Shown here in pieces: positions 45,301 through 50,281 of a stretch of DNA of 64,000 bases (within the stretch, counting starts at the first letter, position 1; every line of letters starts with the position of its first letter). The notes beneath the pieces were generated by a model, which was not told the DNA's origin, ran no database searches, and saw nothing but the letters and a program-made list of their open reading frames with translations. The stretch covers positions 75,698,177 through 75,762,176 of the forward strand of contig NC_080582.1 in NCBI RefSeq assembly GCF_029962835.1, given 5' to 3'. The DNA comes from Magnolia sinica (taxonomy: Eukaryota; Streptophyta; Magnoliopsida; Magnoliales; Magnoliaceae). The translations under genes and the position numbers were made by a program.

Positions 45301-48292
45301 ACTACCCCACCATGTGACTGATCCTCTTTTGCTTGCTTGCTTGCCTTTTGTGGGGTGTGTATTATTTTGGATGGGGTTAGTATTTGGTGAATAGTATTGG
45401 TTATGTGATTGTTGTCAATATGAGTCTTTTTCGAAGGCTAATCTAGAGCCCGAGTAAAAAAGAGAGAGGTTAAGGTACGATGGGCAGCCAATCATGATTC
45501 AAAAACATTTTTTTGGGGCCAATCTACCATTTTAAAAGCTGACTCCAAATTTCAACTAAAAAGGTTAACATGATGATGACGTTCCATATTTCTGAAAACC
45601 ATCCAAGTAGGATTTTTCTTCTGACCGATTTGAGTGTGTTTGTGGATCATGAGCCTGGGAGCATAGATGTCATTGTCTTTGTACATGTTTGCAATATTGG
45701 ACGATATGGTACATGCCTGACTTTAGACGCTATGAAACGATCATCCTTATTGACATGGTGCTAAATTGGTCCAATTTCACACAAATACCGATAGTACTCA
45801 TGTGCATCATCTAATTCACAATGACACATAAATGGTTTTGGATATCAGTTTTGGTGTGCGACTCACTCAAAGACCAAAACCAATACAATTCACACCGACT
45901 CGTTCTGGTTTCGTTTGACTCGCCAACTGTTTCATTCATTCTTGACTGATAGAGCATCTTGATCAACTTGACCCAGTAGAAAAATAACTAAAAAGAGACC
46001 CGATGAAGGGAGAGAAGAAAGAAAGGGGAGAAGAGGAGAGACGGCTAGGGCAATCGTGTAATGTGTTGCTTGGTCTAATGACCACACACACGTGTGTGTG
46101 TGTGTGTGTGTGTGTTTCGAAGGAAATGTTACAGTGCTCCGCTGGGGTACATAACAAAAATACACACGCACACCCACAATTACGTATACTTTTACACTCC
46201 CCCTCAAGTTGGAGCATGTATATTGATCATGCCTAGCTTGGAATACATATAAAGAAAATGAAGATAATGAGCGCGGATCATTGCTCCCCCTCAAACACAA
46301 CATGGACATAAACTGTAGCTTGCACATTCTTCATTGGTTGAATCTTCTCTTCAAGTATCCGGCCATAATTGAACTTGACAAACATCGAGTTACAAACTTG
46401 TCATCCACATGCAAATTCTCTCACAAACAAGTGCAACTTGCACAAGAACTGAGTGTGCATCACATGCAACACTCGAGGGAACACACAATATCATGTGGTG
46501 ACTTGTGTGCATCACAAGTGACGTTGAATCACATGCAACTACACTCACAACAAACAATAGGGCCTGGTAAAGGAAGAGAAGAAGAATTGAGAAGGAAAGA
46601 GCCACCATTTCTATGAAAACTCTCATGTAAAGTTGAGTGGAGCATAACGTTGAACACCTTGTGTGCGTCAAACCTTCTAAGCACTATGACGAGAGAATCA
46701 ACATCATAATCACCATCCACAGGATTTTATACGGCATTTTACAGCCCCACAACGTATCATGAAGAACAGAAGAAAATCCAGCAACAAAATCCATAAAATA
46801 AGAGCCCACGACACCCATCTCTCACAAAAGACGTTATAGTACCCCCAAACCTGGACGAAACTCCAAGAATCTTGTTCCTGGTGATTGCTCTAGATCAATC
46901 ACACCTACCCCTTGGAGAAAATCTGCTCAAAACTCCAGAAAAGCATCACAACAGGATCAAAATATGGATTTTCTGATTTTTTTTCTTCATTTTTGCTGAA
47001 ACACCATGAAAAACACCTCCAAAAAAATGCAGAAAAATCATCGTTATTCCTCTAAAATCCCAATCTACCAAATCACAAACTTCTGCTTTTAAAAAGACTT
47101 CATGGTCGTACACTTCTGACATCATCCGTGTGTACGTATGACGTCTGCAGTGGGCTCCACTACCGTAGGTTGCAGTTAGGTCCTGGATCAGACGCTCTGA
47201 TACCAAGTAGAAAAATAACTAATAGGAGACATGGTGAGGAGAGAAGAAAGAAAGGGGAGAAGAGGAGAGACGGCTAGGGCAACTGTGTAATGTGTTGCTT
47301 GGTCTAAAGACCAACACACACACAAATTAGTTCTGAAGGAAATGTTATGGTCCTTCGCTGGGGTACATAACATATACATGCACACACACAATTACATATA
47401 CTTCTACAGACCCGGTATTGGATGATACTTGGAACCATATCATGTATTGTTTCATCATTGTCTGGTACATGTTCCATTACATGATTTTAAATCATGCATG
47501 ATAATGTAACATCAATCCTCTTGTTATGGTGCTTCGCTGGGGTACATAACATATACATGCACACACAATTACATACACTTCTACAGACCCGGTATTGGAT
47601 GATACTTGGAACCATATTATGTATTGTTTTATCATTGTCTGGTACATGTTCCATTGCATGATTTTAAATCATGCATGATTATGAAACTTTTGAATAATTC
47701 AACTTCAATTTGTAGGTCCCCAAATCTCCAAGTGCTTTCAATTAAGAGCTGCCCGAATGTAACTGATACATCCATCGCTAAGATCGCATCCAGGTGCTGC
47801 ATGCTTAGGGAGCTGGATATCAGCTACTGCTATGAAATTTCCTACAAATCACTGGAGCTTATTGGACGTGGGTGCCCAAACCTGAAAGTTCTAAAACGAA
47901 ACCTGATGAATTGGTTAGACCCCTCGCAGCACTCGGGAATTGTTCCTAGTGCGTATCTAAACGCCCTTCCTCAAGATGGTGACAGGGAGGCCTCTGTAAT
48001 TGCAGAACATATGTGCAATCTGGAGCACCTTGAACTAAAGTTCTCCAAGATGTCAGACAAAGGCCTTGCACTCATTTCAGATGGATGCGGAAGCTTGGAG
48101 CACTTGGATCTGTTTGGCTGTGCAAACTTGAGGAGCCAGGCCATGGAACATGCTTTTGCTAAGCTGAAGAATCTGAAGAAGCTTGTGAGACCCAATTTCT
48201 TTATTCCAAGGTCCAGCTTCAATGCGGAGAGGTATGGCCATTGGAGGTTGTACGACGAGCGCTTCCAGACGGGTGCTTTCTTCCAGATTTGA
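11959..48292 (+). CDS. SKIP1: F-box protein, SKIP1-like (RNI/LRR type), two exons with a 35 kb intron
   Basis: Join 11959-12335 and 47716-48292; 317 residues. Expected role: substrate-binding subunit of an SCF (SKP1-cullin-F-box) ubiquitin ligase. Residues about 20-60 form a degenerate F-box with [17 protein letters not shown] and the [12 protein letters not shown] segment. Residues about 127-250 hold leucine-rich repeats ([55 protein letters not shown]). The C-terminal [14 protein letters not shown] and the central [12 protein letters not shown] are what I recall as typical of Arabidopsis SKIP1 (about 300 residues), so length and ends fit. The donor (AG|GTAGGG at 12335/12336) and acceptor (TGTAG|G at 47715/47716) restore an arginine codon in phase 2, and the sequence reads [14 protein letters not shown] across the join. 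No stop or frameshift is seen. Whether the huge intron is spliced efficiently is unknown. Confidence 0.82.
12755..13120. mobile_element. Dispersed GGCCCACC-family MITE in the F-box intron
   Basis: Family words GTGGGGCCCATCATGATGT, AAATCCACTTCATCCATTGG, a TGTTGTAACCTTCTTGGGACC-like centre, and a TGGTGTGGCACACTTAA end. Termini are not resolved. Confidence 0.45.
13393..14403 (+). pseudogene. LINE (L1-type) reverse transcriptase fragment, 5' part
   Basis: Conceptual translation in shifting frames shows [15 protein letters not shown] (13432 on), a [15 protein letters not shown] segment (about 13839-13880), and the RT catalytic motif [10 protein letters not shown] at about 14149-14178. Several frameshifts and stops make it non-functional. 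It is interrupted after 14412 by a Mutator-like element and resumes at 16798/16807. The 5' limit is unclear; the element is 5'-truncated. Confidence 0.75.
14876..15412. mobile_element. Mutator-like MITE nested in element 1 (first)
   Basis: The left AGAATCGGATTGCGTATGAG...TTACTCGG and the right end read in reverse, GACGCAGATTGCGTACCGAG, are inverted. Flanking CCCTTTTAC (before) and CCCTTCTAT (after) match at 7 of 9. Interior words are ATCCACACCGTCCATACG and GGTGGGCCCCACAGA. Confidence 0.55.
15420..15932. mobile_element. Mutator-like MITE nested in element 1 (second)
   Basis: The left TGCGTCCTACCCCGCTCAGACGG and the right end read in reverse (GGACGCGGATTGCAGCCTACC) are inverted for over 100 bp, including GGGGCCCATCATGATGTAAG and ACACCGTTAATTGC-type words. 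The left tip is probably lost or overlaps the preceding element. Confidence 0.55.
15970..16440. mobile_element. GGCCCACC-family MITE nested in element 1 (third)
   Basis: Left arm GTGGACCCCACCATGATGTA with ATATCCACACGGTCCATCC; right arm GGACGGAGTAGATAAAAG with AGTGGGCCCCATAGAGTT, inverted. Ends approximate. Confidence 0.55.
16807..18180 (+). pseudogene. LINE reverse transcriptase C-terminal part, RNase-like and zinc-binding region, 3' end
   Basis: Continues the LINE at 13393-14403 after the nested insertion. [15 protein letters not shown] at about 16815, [19 protein letters not shown] at about 17047, and a '[17 protein letters not shown]...CCFCYHES' zinc-binding-like segment at about 17670-17770 match plant L1-type ORF2 C-termini. 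It ends with TTAATAAATTTCC and an A-rich tail near 18180. Multiple stops and frameshifts. Confidence 0.75.
18183..18640 (+). repeat. Tandem direct repeat of about 233 bp (two copies)
   Basis: AGTATGCCTAAGTGAGCCGC (18183) recurs as AGTACGCCTAAGTGAGCCAC (18416). The two copies align through GATGTTCAAA and GAGGAGTC.TGAAGATT. It starts right at the LINE tail. Confidence 0.7.
18530..19500 (+). repeat. Retrotransposon-like segment, left arm of a large inverted repeat pair
   Basis: Matches 31850-32540 in reverse orientation. Shared pieces include GAGGAGTCGTGAAGATTG, ATGTTCAAAGCTA...GAAGAAAGA, a GAATTGGAAGCC stretch, and AGAATACCCTAGAAACTA near 19440. Probably gag/LTR remnants of one retrotransposon family; class not determined. 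Confidence 0.5.
19640..19850. repeat. TATCG-rich terminus with (AT)n
   Basis: Begins near ATGGTTTTGAATATAGGTATCG and contains many GTATCGG words, then an AT microsatellite (19814-19844). An inverted counterpart is at 28570-28745, so these may be the two ends of one large element; no matching target duplication was found. Confidence 0.45.
19890..21430 (+). pseudogene. Ty1/copia reverse transcriptase and RNase H, broken
   Basis: Would encode the retrotransposon polyprotein C-terminal half. RT is seen from [12 protein letters not shown] and [11 protein letters not shown] through [12 protein letters not shown] and [14 protein letters not shown] to the catalytic YVDDIIYGS (about 20500-20527). RNase H follows with [20 protein letters not shown] and [13 protein letters not shown], ending in [20 protein letters not shown] and a stop. 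In-frame stops interrupt it near 20241, 20634, 20976 and 21197, and there is a small frameshift near 21355. Upstream gag, protease and integrase are absent here. The end and following region resemble Sirevirus-type elements; lineage is inference. Confidence 0.85.
21431..21760 (+). repeat. Post-pol spacer with CGACCAGTCG palindromes
   Basis: AT-rich stretch after the pol stop, then a cluster of CGACTAGTCAAG, CTCGACCAGTCGTG, ACGACCGGTTGAG and GTCGACCGGTCGAA. It is nearly duplicated at 23386-23640. Palindrome clusters between pol and the LTR are known from Sireviruses; the consensus here is different. Confidence 0.6.
21861..22036. repeat. Rearrangement junction with three copies of a 30 bp word
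   Basis: TTTTTGATGCAGCCCGRAAG followed by AACCAAATC appears at about 21861, 21898 and 22004, and TTTGGGGTTTTCTTCT is also repeated. This looks like repeated template switching at the junction between plus-strand pol debris and a minus-strand LTR. Confidence 0.6.
21968..22945 (-). mobile_element. Ty1/copia LTR, copy A (minus orientation)
   Basis: About 95% similar by eye to 27003-27955, same orientation. Read on the minus strand it has a palindrome-rich upstream part (GACTGGTCGAG / CGACCGGTCG words, 22360-22720), then a strong TATA box CTATAAATA (near 22340-22350), then a leader-like part. This is LTR architecture. At 22945 it is fused directly to plus-strand integrase sequence. Confidence 0.6.
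22945..23205 (+). pseudogene. Ty1/copia integrase C-terminal fragment
   Basis: Shows [40 protein letters not shown] and [15 protein letters not shown], the typical post-integrase region of copia polyproteins. It has no catalytic core, is fused at its left to an LTR, and ends by a jump to the RNase H end. Confidence 0.8.
23255..23805 (+). pseudogene. RNase H end plus post-pol spacer, second copy
   Basis: Repeats 21312-21840: [20 protein letters not shown], then a stop, AT-rich spacer, CGACCAGTCG / GTCGACCGGTCGAA palindromes (23479-23602), and the lead-in to the env-like frame. It comes right after the integrase fragment, so the whole RT is deleted in this copy. Confidence 0.7.
23806..24590 (+). 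pseudogene. Envelope-like / extra ORF of a Sirevirus-type element, plus copy
   Basis: ATG at 23806 begins MEGRGKRK, then a frameshift near 23835. From about 23880 the frame is open to 24588, with [38 protein letters not shown] and [18 protein letters not shown]. The position after pol and a spacer is where Sireviruses carry an env-like ORF. I do not recognise a catalytic domain. It is truncated at 24590, where it abuts opposite-strand sequence. The minus-strand copy at 25071-26149 is longer. Confidence 0.6.
24591..25070 (-). mobile_element. 3' untranslated end of the minus-strand copia element with PPT-like run
   Basis: On the minus strand, ACAAAGGGGGAGAATTTTGC (around 24771-24790) is a purine tract of the kind found before copia 3' LTRs. 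A second AAGGGGGAGAC lies near 24680. A 50 bp repeat containing GAACCAGTCAACC and AAAGAATCATGCA occurs twice (24590-24660). Confidence 0.5.
25071..26149 (-). pseudogene. Envelope-like ORF of a Sirevirus-type element, minus copy
   Basis: Starts at ATG 26149 ([12 protein letters not shown]) and reads through 25616; a frameshift near 25630 moves it to another frame, and a second near 25560 to a third, which ends at 25071. The C-terminal part, absent from the plus copy, has an acidic stretch (NEEEDDLPP) and a possible coiled coil ([11 protein letters not shown]). It is an inverted copy of 23806-24590. Not functional as it stands. Confidence 0.6.
26340..26500 (-). repeat. Palindrome-bearing spacer before the minus env-like ORF
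   Basis: Contains GACCGGTCGACC (near 26356) and CGACTGGTTGAG / CGACCGGTCG (26446-26474). Inverted counterpart of 23470-23620. At about 26480-26490 it is fused to the gag-pre-integrase fragment, so nearly all pol is missing. Confidence 0.55.
26506..26898 (-). pseudogene. Ty1/copia protease-to-integrase linker (GAG-pre-integrase) fragment
   Basis: [40 protein letters not shown], and the zinc-binding start [14 protein letters not shown] identify the pre-integrase domain. 130 residues open; the integrase catalytic core does not follow. Confidence 0.8.
27003..27955 (-). mobile_element. Ty1/copia LTR, copy B (minus orientation)
   Basis: Partner of copy A. On the minus strand: palindromic GACTGGTCGAG array (27380-27740), TATA box CTATAAATA (27359-27371 region), leader, then internal sequence leading into the pre-integrase fragment. 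Best read as the 5' LTR of the minus-strand element. Confidence 0.6.
28132..28206. repeat. (GT)n(AT)n microsatellite
   Basis: About 20 GT units followed directly by about 17 AT units. Confidence 0.95.
28570..28745. repeat. TATCG/TATCAG-rich terminus
   Basis: Dense GTATCAG, GATACGG and TATTGG words ending CGATACCCATATTCATATCC. Roughly the inverse of 19640-19760. Confidence 0.45.
28770..30445 (+). pseudogene. Second LINE (L1-type) ORF2 C-terminal fragment
   Basis: Starts inside the RT near [11 protein letters not shown] (28810). Continues with [31 protein letters not shown] (29199 on), [19 protein letters not shown] (29421 on) and a zinc-binding segment with [19 protein letters not shown] (30106 on). 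Several frameshifts. It ends in an A-rich stretch near 30445. It has the same domain order as the LINE at 13393-18180 but diverged sequence. Confidence 0.75.
30470..31775. mobile_element. Head-to-head inverted LTR plus leader of a copia-like element
   Basis: The left arm (about 30470-30960) has an LTR ending CAAGTTATCTCCATTAAA, then TTGGTATTATAGCC, a decayed tRNA-Met primer site. The right arm (about 31265-31775) is the same LTR and leader in reverse (ACTTTGATACCAG at about 31500). The centre has an AT repeat (31238-31262). Arms are perhaps 75-80% similar. No coding frame survives. Confidence 0.6.
31850..32540 (-). repeat. Right arm of the large inverted repeat paired with 18530-19500
   Basis: In reverse it shows AGAATACCCTAGAAACTA, ATGTTCAAAGCTA, GAATTGGAAGCC and GAGGAGTCGTGGAGATTG in the same order as the left arm. 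Confidence 0.5.
32680..33085. repeat. TATCGG-rich segment, third related terminus
   Basis: Contains TATCCTATCGGCAATAC, ATATCGGCCGTATTGGGTCC and GTATTGGCCAATAC. The neighbouring AAGCTTC..ATTTAAATGA..AGAAGAG stretch also occurs at 28490-28530, so 28,450-28,745 and 32,750-33,085 are related copies. Confidence 0.45.
33150..35340 (-). pseudogene. hAT-type transposase (DUF659 region), broken and split
   Basis: On the minus strand, fragments in order: a [17 protein letters not shown] segment (about 35150-35260), [19 protein letters not shown] (about 35040-35100), then, after the inserted Mutator-like element, [40 protein letters not shown] (about 33365-33480), and [17 protein letters not shown] (about 33280-33340). 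This is the order of the DUF659 domain of BED-finger hAT-like proteins. Frameshifts and stops are present, including one close to the insertion site. No zinc finger or dimerisation domain seen. Confidence 0.7.
33523..35025. mobile_element. Mutator-like non-autonomous element 2 (TATCG-rich ends), inside the hAT transposase
   Basis: 1,503 bp with a perfect 9 bp duplication GTCCTAACC (33514-33522, 35026-35034). Left end AATGTTTGTAGTATCGGTATC, right end in reverse CAATGTTTGCAGTATCG. The interior is AT-rich with a nearly repeated TAGATCTGGCCT...TTGCAAGCAATTTTGG block (34185-34260 and 34425-34500). No transposase. Confidence 0.85.
35466..35845. other. No recognisable gene; isolated open frame not supported
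   Basis: A 99-codon open frame is present but shows no domain, signal or codon pattern I recognise, and it ends in a lysine-rich microsatellite-like stretch. TGATTTAATTTAATATACTATACTG is duplicated at 35790-35844. Confidence 0.4.
35846..36245. repeat. (GA)n tracts and a minisatellite of about 54 bp, left part
   Basis: GA runs at 35846-35890 and 36027-36079. From 36080, units begin GTTAAGACTTGAGGGCAAGA and end GAGAGAGGGAGTAAGAG, two and a half copies before the gypsy element starts at 36246. The array continues at 42124. Confidence 0.75.
36246..40311 (+). repeat. 5' LTR of the gypsy element (4,066 bp) with 581 bp inverted arms
   Basis: Starts TGTTACGCCCCAGACTCGG and ends CCGAGTCTGGGGCATGACA. 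The first 581 bp (36246-36826) are an inverted copy of the last 581 bp (39731-40311), over 90% similar by eye. The reading frames at 36248-36547 and 40010-40309 are two images of this arm and not genes. The middle is GGCCC-rich. The TSD and the primer site support treating the whole as LTR, but an inversion-duplication at the left end is an alternative. Confidence 0.65.
38500..38835 (+). repeat. Tandem repeat of about 195 bp inside the gypsy LTR
   Basis: GTGGGCCGGTCCAGCC... to CCTCTTTGCAAAATTT occurs at about 38520-38622 and again at about 38713-38814. Confidence 0.7.
40317..40328 (+). other. Primer binding site, tRNA-Met type
   Basis: TGGTATTAGAGC differs at one base from TGGTATCAGAGC, the complement of plant initiator tRNA-Met 3' end. 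It starts 6 bp after the LTR end. Confidence 0.8.
40472..41159 (+). pseudogene. gag of the gypsy element, broken
   Basis: The ATG at 40472 begins [11 protein letters not shown], like Del-type gag. After a frameshift the capsid region appears at about 40680-41159: [60 protein letters not shown]. Stops at 40956 and 41157. The proline/glutamine-rich region to about 41560 corresponds to the linker to protease. Confidence 0.8.
41561..41957 (+). pseudogene. Aspartic protease of the gypsy element, truncated by fusion to the LTR
   Basis: [21 protein letters not shown] (active-site DSGA at about 41741) then FCRSTGIPS and [18 protein letters not shown]. The normal continuation of the protease is cut at the ILGM codons, where the frame enters LTR sequence. 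Confidence 0.85.
41958..42123 (+). repeat. 3' LTR remnant of the gypsy element
   Basis: TGGGTATGCTC... to GGGGCGTGACA aligns with the last 166 bp of the 5' LTR, with about 11 mismatches by eye (about 6-7%). Confidence 0.85.
42124..42372. repeat. Minisatellite, right part, plus (GA)n
   Basis: Units GTTAAGACTTGAGGGCAAGA (42187), GTTAAGGCTTAAGGGCTAGA (42242), ATTAAGACTTAAGGGTGAGA (42296) continue the array of 36080-36245. A GA run ends it (42326-42370). Confidence 0.75.
42373..44078. other. Intron segment without recognised gene
   Basis: 42475-42620 resembles 49490-49625 (ATTTGATTATCTGACT..TCGGATTGGTGGACATTTATTGG), so a repeat family lies both in the intron and after the gene. 42800-43030 has half of a GGCCCACC-family MITE. 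A short (CA)n lies at about 43253-43264. Nothing else recognised. Confidence 0.45.
44079..45212. mobile_element. Mutator-like non-autonomous element 3 (TATCG/ATATCG-rich ends)
   Basis: 1,134 bp. Left end AGTGTTTTCAGTATCTTGC, right end in reverse CAATGTTTTCCGTATCG. Flanks CATGTATAT (44070-44078) and CATGTATGT (45213-45221) match at 8 of 9. The right terminus (CCCTTGGGATATGAATAC in reverse) matches the left terminus of element 2 (CCCTTGGGATATAGATAC). Confidence 0.8.
45213..45969. other. Intron segment without recognised gene
   Basis: No domain or element boundary recognised in about 750 bp before the TRIM element. Confidence 0.45.
45975..47408 (-). mobile_element. TRIM-type short LTR retrotransposon, structurally intact
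   Basis: 1,434 bp, minus orientation, flanked by perfect GACCC (45970-45974, 47409-47413). The 5' LTR is 47206-47408 (203 bp), the 3' LTR is 45975-46196 (222 bp); on the minus strand each starts TGTARAAGTATA and ends TTATTTTTCTACT. The primer site TGGTATCAGAGC (complement of 47194-47205) follows the 5' LTR exactly, and the purine tract TTGAGGGGGAGTG precedes the 3' LTR. The 1 kb interior has no recognisable gag or pol. CA/GT repeats lie within the LTRs. Confidence 0.85.
47345..47687. repeat. Tandem duplication of about 178 bp just before F-box exon 2
   Basis: Unit 1 starts TTATGGTCCTTCGCTGGGG (47345) and unit 2 TTATGGTGCTTCGCTGGGG (47524). Each unit holds the last 60 bp of the TRIM LTR, the GACCC target site, and about 100 bp of original intron. 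The second unit ends about 28 bp before the acceptor. Confidence 0.85.
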
Positions 48293-50281
48293 TGAGATGG
48301 AGCAGGTACTGAAGTTTATACCAACTTAAATTGTATTTATGCAGTGTTTGAATTGACTTGGGATCATTCAATTCGATAAAGTGGAAATGAACAAAGTGGG
48401 GCTATCCCTATTCCATTCATAATGAGGGATTATAACCCCCAAAGCAATTCTGATTGTTTCAAGCCCAAATTGAAACGCATGGAATTGCAGTTGGGTATTG
48501 GTCTTTATAAGGAATTAAAATGATCCTACCTCCACTTTGGCTATCTTCTTTATTTTAGGGTAAGTTTGGAAGTACCTTGGAAATTGTAAGTGGGCAGAAA
48601 GCTTTTCTGCAAATCTTTATGTCGCTTTTTTCCACTTTTCAAACAACCAATTAAAACAAGGAAAATGTTATTTTGGGGCAAAAAGGCAGAAACCTGCCAC
48701 TCCAAATGCTCATTAACTTCAAAAATGAAGAATATGTCACCGATATATTAAAACGAATCCTGATTTGCGGTGCTTCCAAGCACACCCTTAATTGAATTAT
48801 TTCAGTTCGGTTCAACCATGCATCCAAGGGAACCTTTAAATAGCTTCGTTAATACAGTTAGAGATTTTAGTGTGGGGTGCTATACTATAGTGTCGCTTTG
48901 TTGCCTTAATGTATTGAACTGTATGATTCCTTGTAACCTTGAATCCTTGTTTGATATTACAACTGAGGGCTATATAAGGCAGCAATTTGTTTAGTGCAAT
49001 TAGGTTTTTTAGATCCTTTGGATTCCATTAGCAACAAGGATTCAAAATATCTCACATTGATCAACGAAACTTAAATTCAGCGACTAAAAGAAAGAAAGAT
49101 TCTTTGGGATCCTTCTTTCATGTAAATGGAATGAATTGAACAGAGATGGAGTTTGATCGTTTCCTAACAGTATGCATGTTCTGTGATTTTGGTCTTCTTC
49201 CATATTTGCTATCCCACCAATGCCCTTCTCTCCAAATTCACCAGTGTCCGCCAGTGTTGTCAAGGTGAACCGTCGAGGTGACCGAAACTTGATCTATTGT
49301 CTTTGTTTGCCTTTGCTTTTATAGGCCTCTGTAAGGACGAATGAAAATAGAGAAAAACTATGGTACTCTGCAGGGTGCGATGAATGATACCAGTCACTTA
49401 TAAATTGGGGAACGTGGCATTTAAGTAATAGAAATTAAACTGTCCAAATTACATGTCCCAGTTTAGATGTATCATAACAAAAAACTGCATTTATTTGATT
49501 ATCTGACTATCGGATTGGTGGACATTTATTGGAAAATTGAAAAAATCCAAAGGACTTATTTCAACAAACAAGTGTCCATGAATAAACTGTTCAGTCAGGC
49601 CATGGTTAGGATTTTTGGTTGTGTATATAAACTCAAATAAATGAGACAGTCATCCTCTTATCTCCAATGGGAAACTATAATTAGGATTGTCAATGACTAC
49701 CTGTGTTGCAGATACCCGTAGTACCCAATCCGATTTAATTAGATCTACGTCTAAATTTCAGGCCCATTTGGTTCAGATTTGAGTTCAAATTTTCAGATCT
49801 TATTATAAATTGGAATTGGGCCAAGATAAAATAGGATTTCTTGGTTCTATTACTTTATTTAAGTATATTTTTATTTAAAAATCTTATGAAAGGCATGTCT
49901 GAGGAGGAACTAACTCTTGACCTATTCATGCAATTTGGAATCATAATTCATGCTTGAAACTGGACCCGATAGGAAAATCTGAATCTAATAGTATTTGGAT
50001 ATATTACCCTTTTATACAGTGCATACATCCTAGTTAGCAATGGGAAAATGTTCATGTATAATTCAGTTTTGATCCTTAAGAAGTGGTAAGAGTTTCGGTC
50101 AAAGAAATGAAAATGCTACAAAATTGAAGAATAAATTTCGAGTTTAGTACGGTTTATGCTAAAAAAGACTGAAAGTATGTAGCAGCTGCAGCTGCGAGCA
50201 AAGCTCTGAAATTCGTTGACTCGCCGAATCAACTCGGTGAGGTTTCAAGTCAACTTGGTGAGGTTTCAAGTCGAGTCTTTA
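48293..50281. other. 3' UTR of the F-box gene and intergenic sequence
   Basis: The 3' UTR probably occupies the first few hundred bases; no polyadenylation signal is certain. No further gene recognised. 49490-49625 is a copy of a repeat also at 42475-42620. Confidence 0.45.

Larger units (their letters stand above)
12336..47715 (+). other. Giant intron (35,380 bp) of the F-box gene, filled with transposons
   Basis: Canonical GT at 12336-12337 and AG at 47714-47715. Everything recognisable inside is transposon-derived. No intermediate exon is needed, because exon 1 and exon 2 join directly within the LRR region and the total length matches the family. Confidence 0.75.

Noticed and set aside
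46281..46616. 111-codon open frame in the TRIM interior
   Set aside because: It runs antisense to the element and has no gag or pol features; TRIMs are non-coding.
47606..47715. ATG at 47606 as start of a short independent gene with exon 2
   Set aside because: The added 36 codons come from intron and TRIM-derived tandem repeat, while joining to exon 1 at 12335 gives a complete F-box protein.
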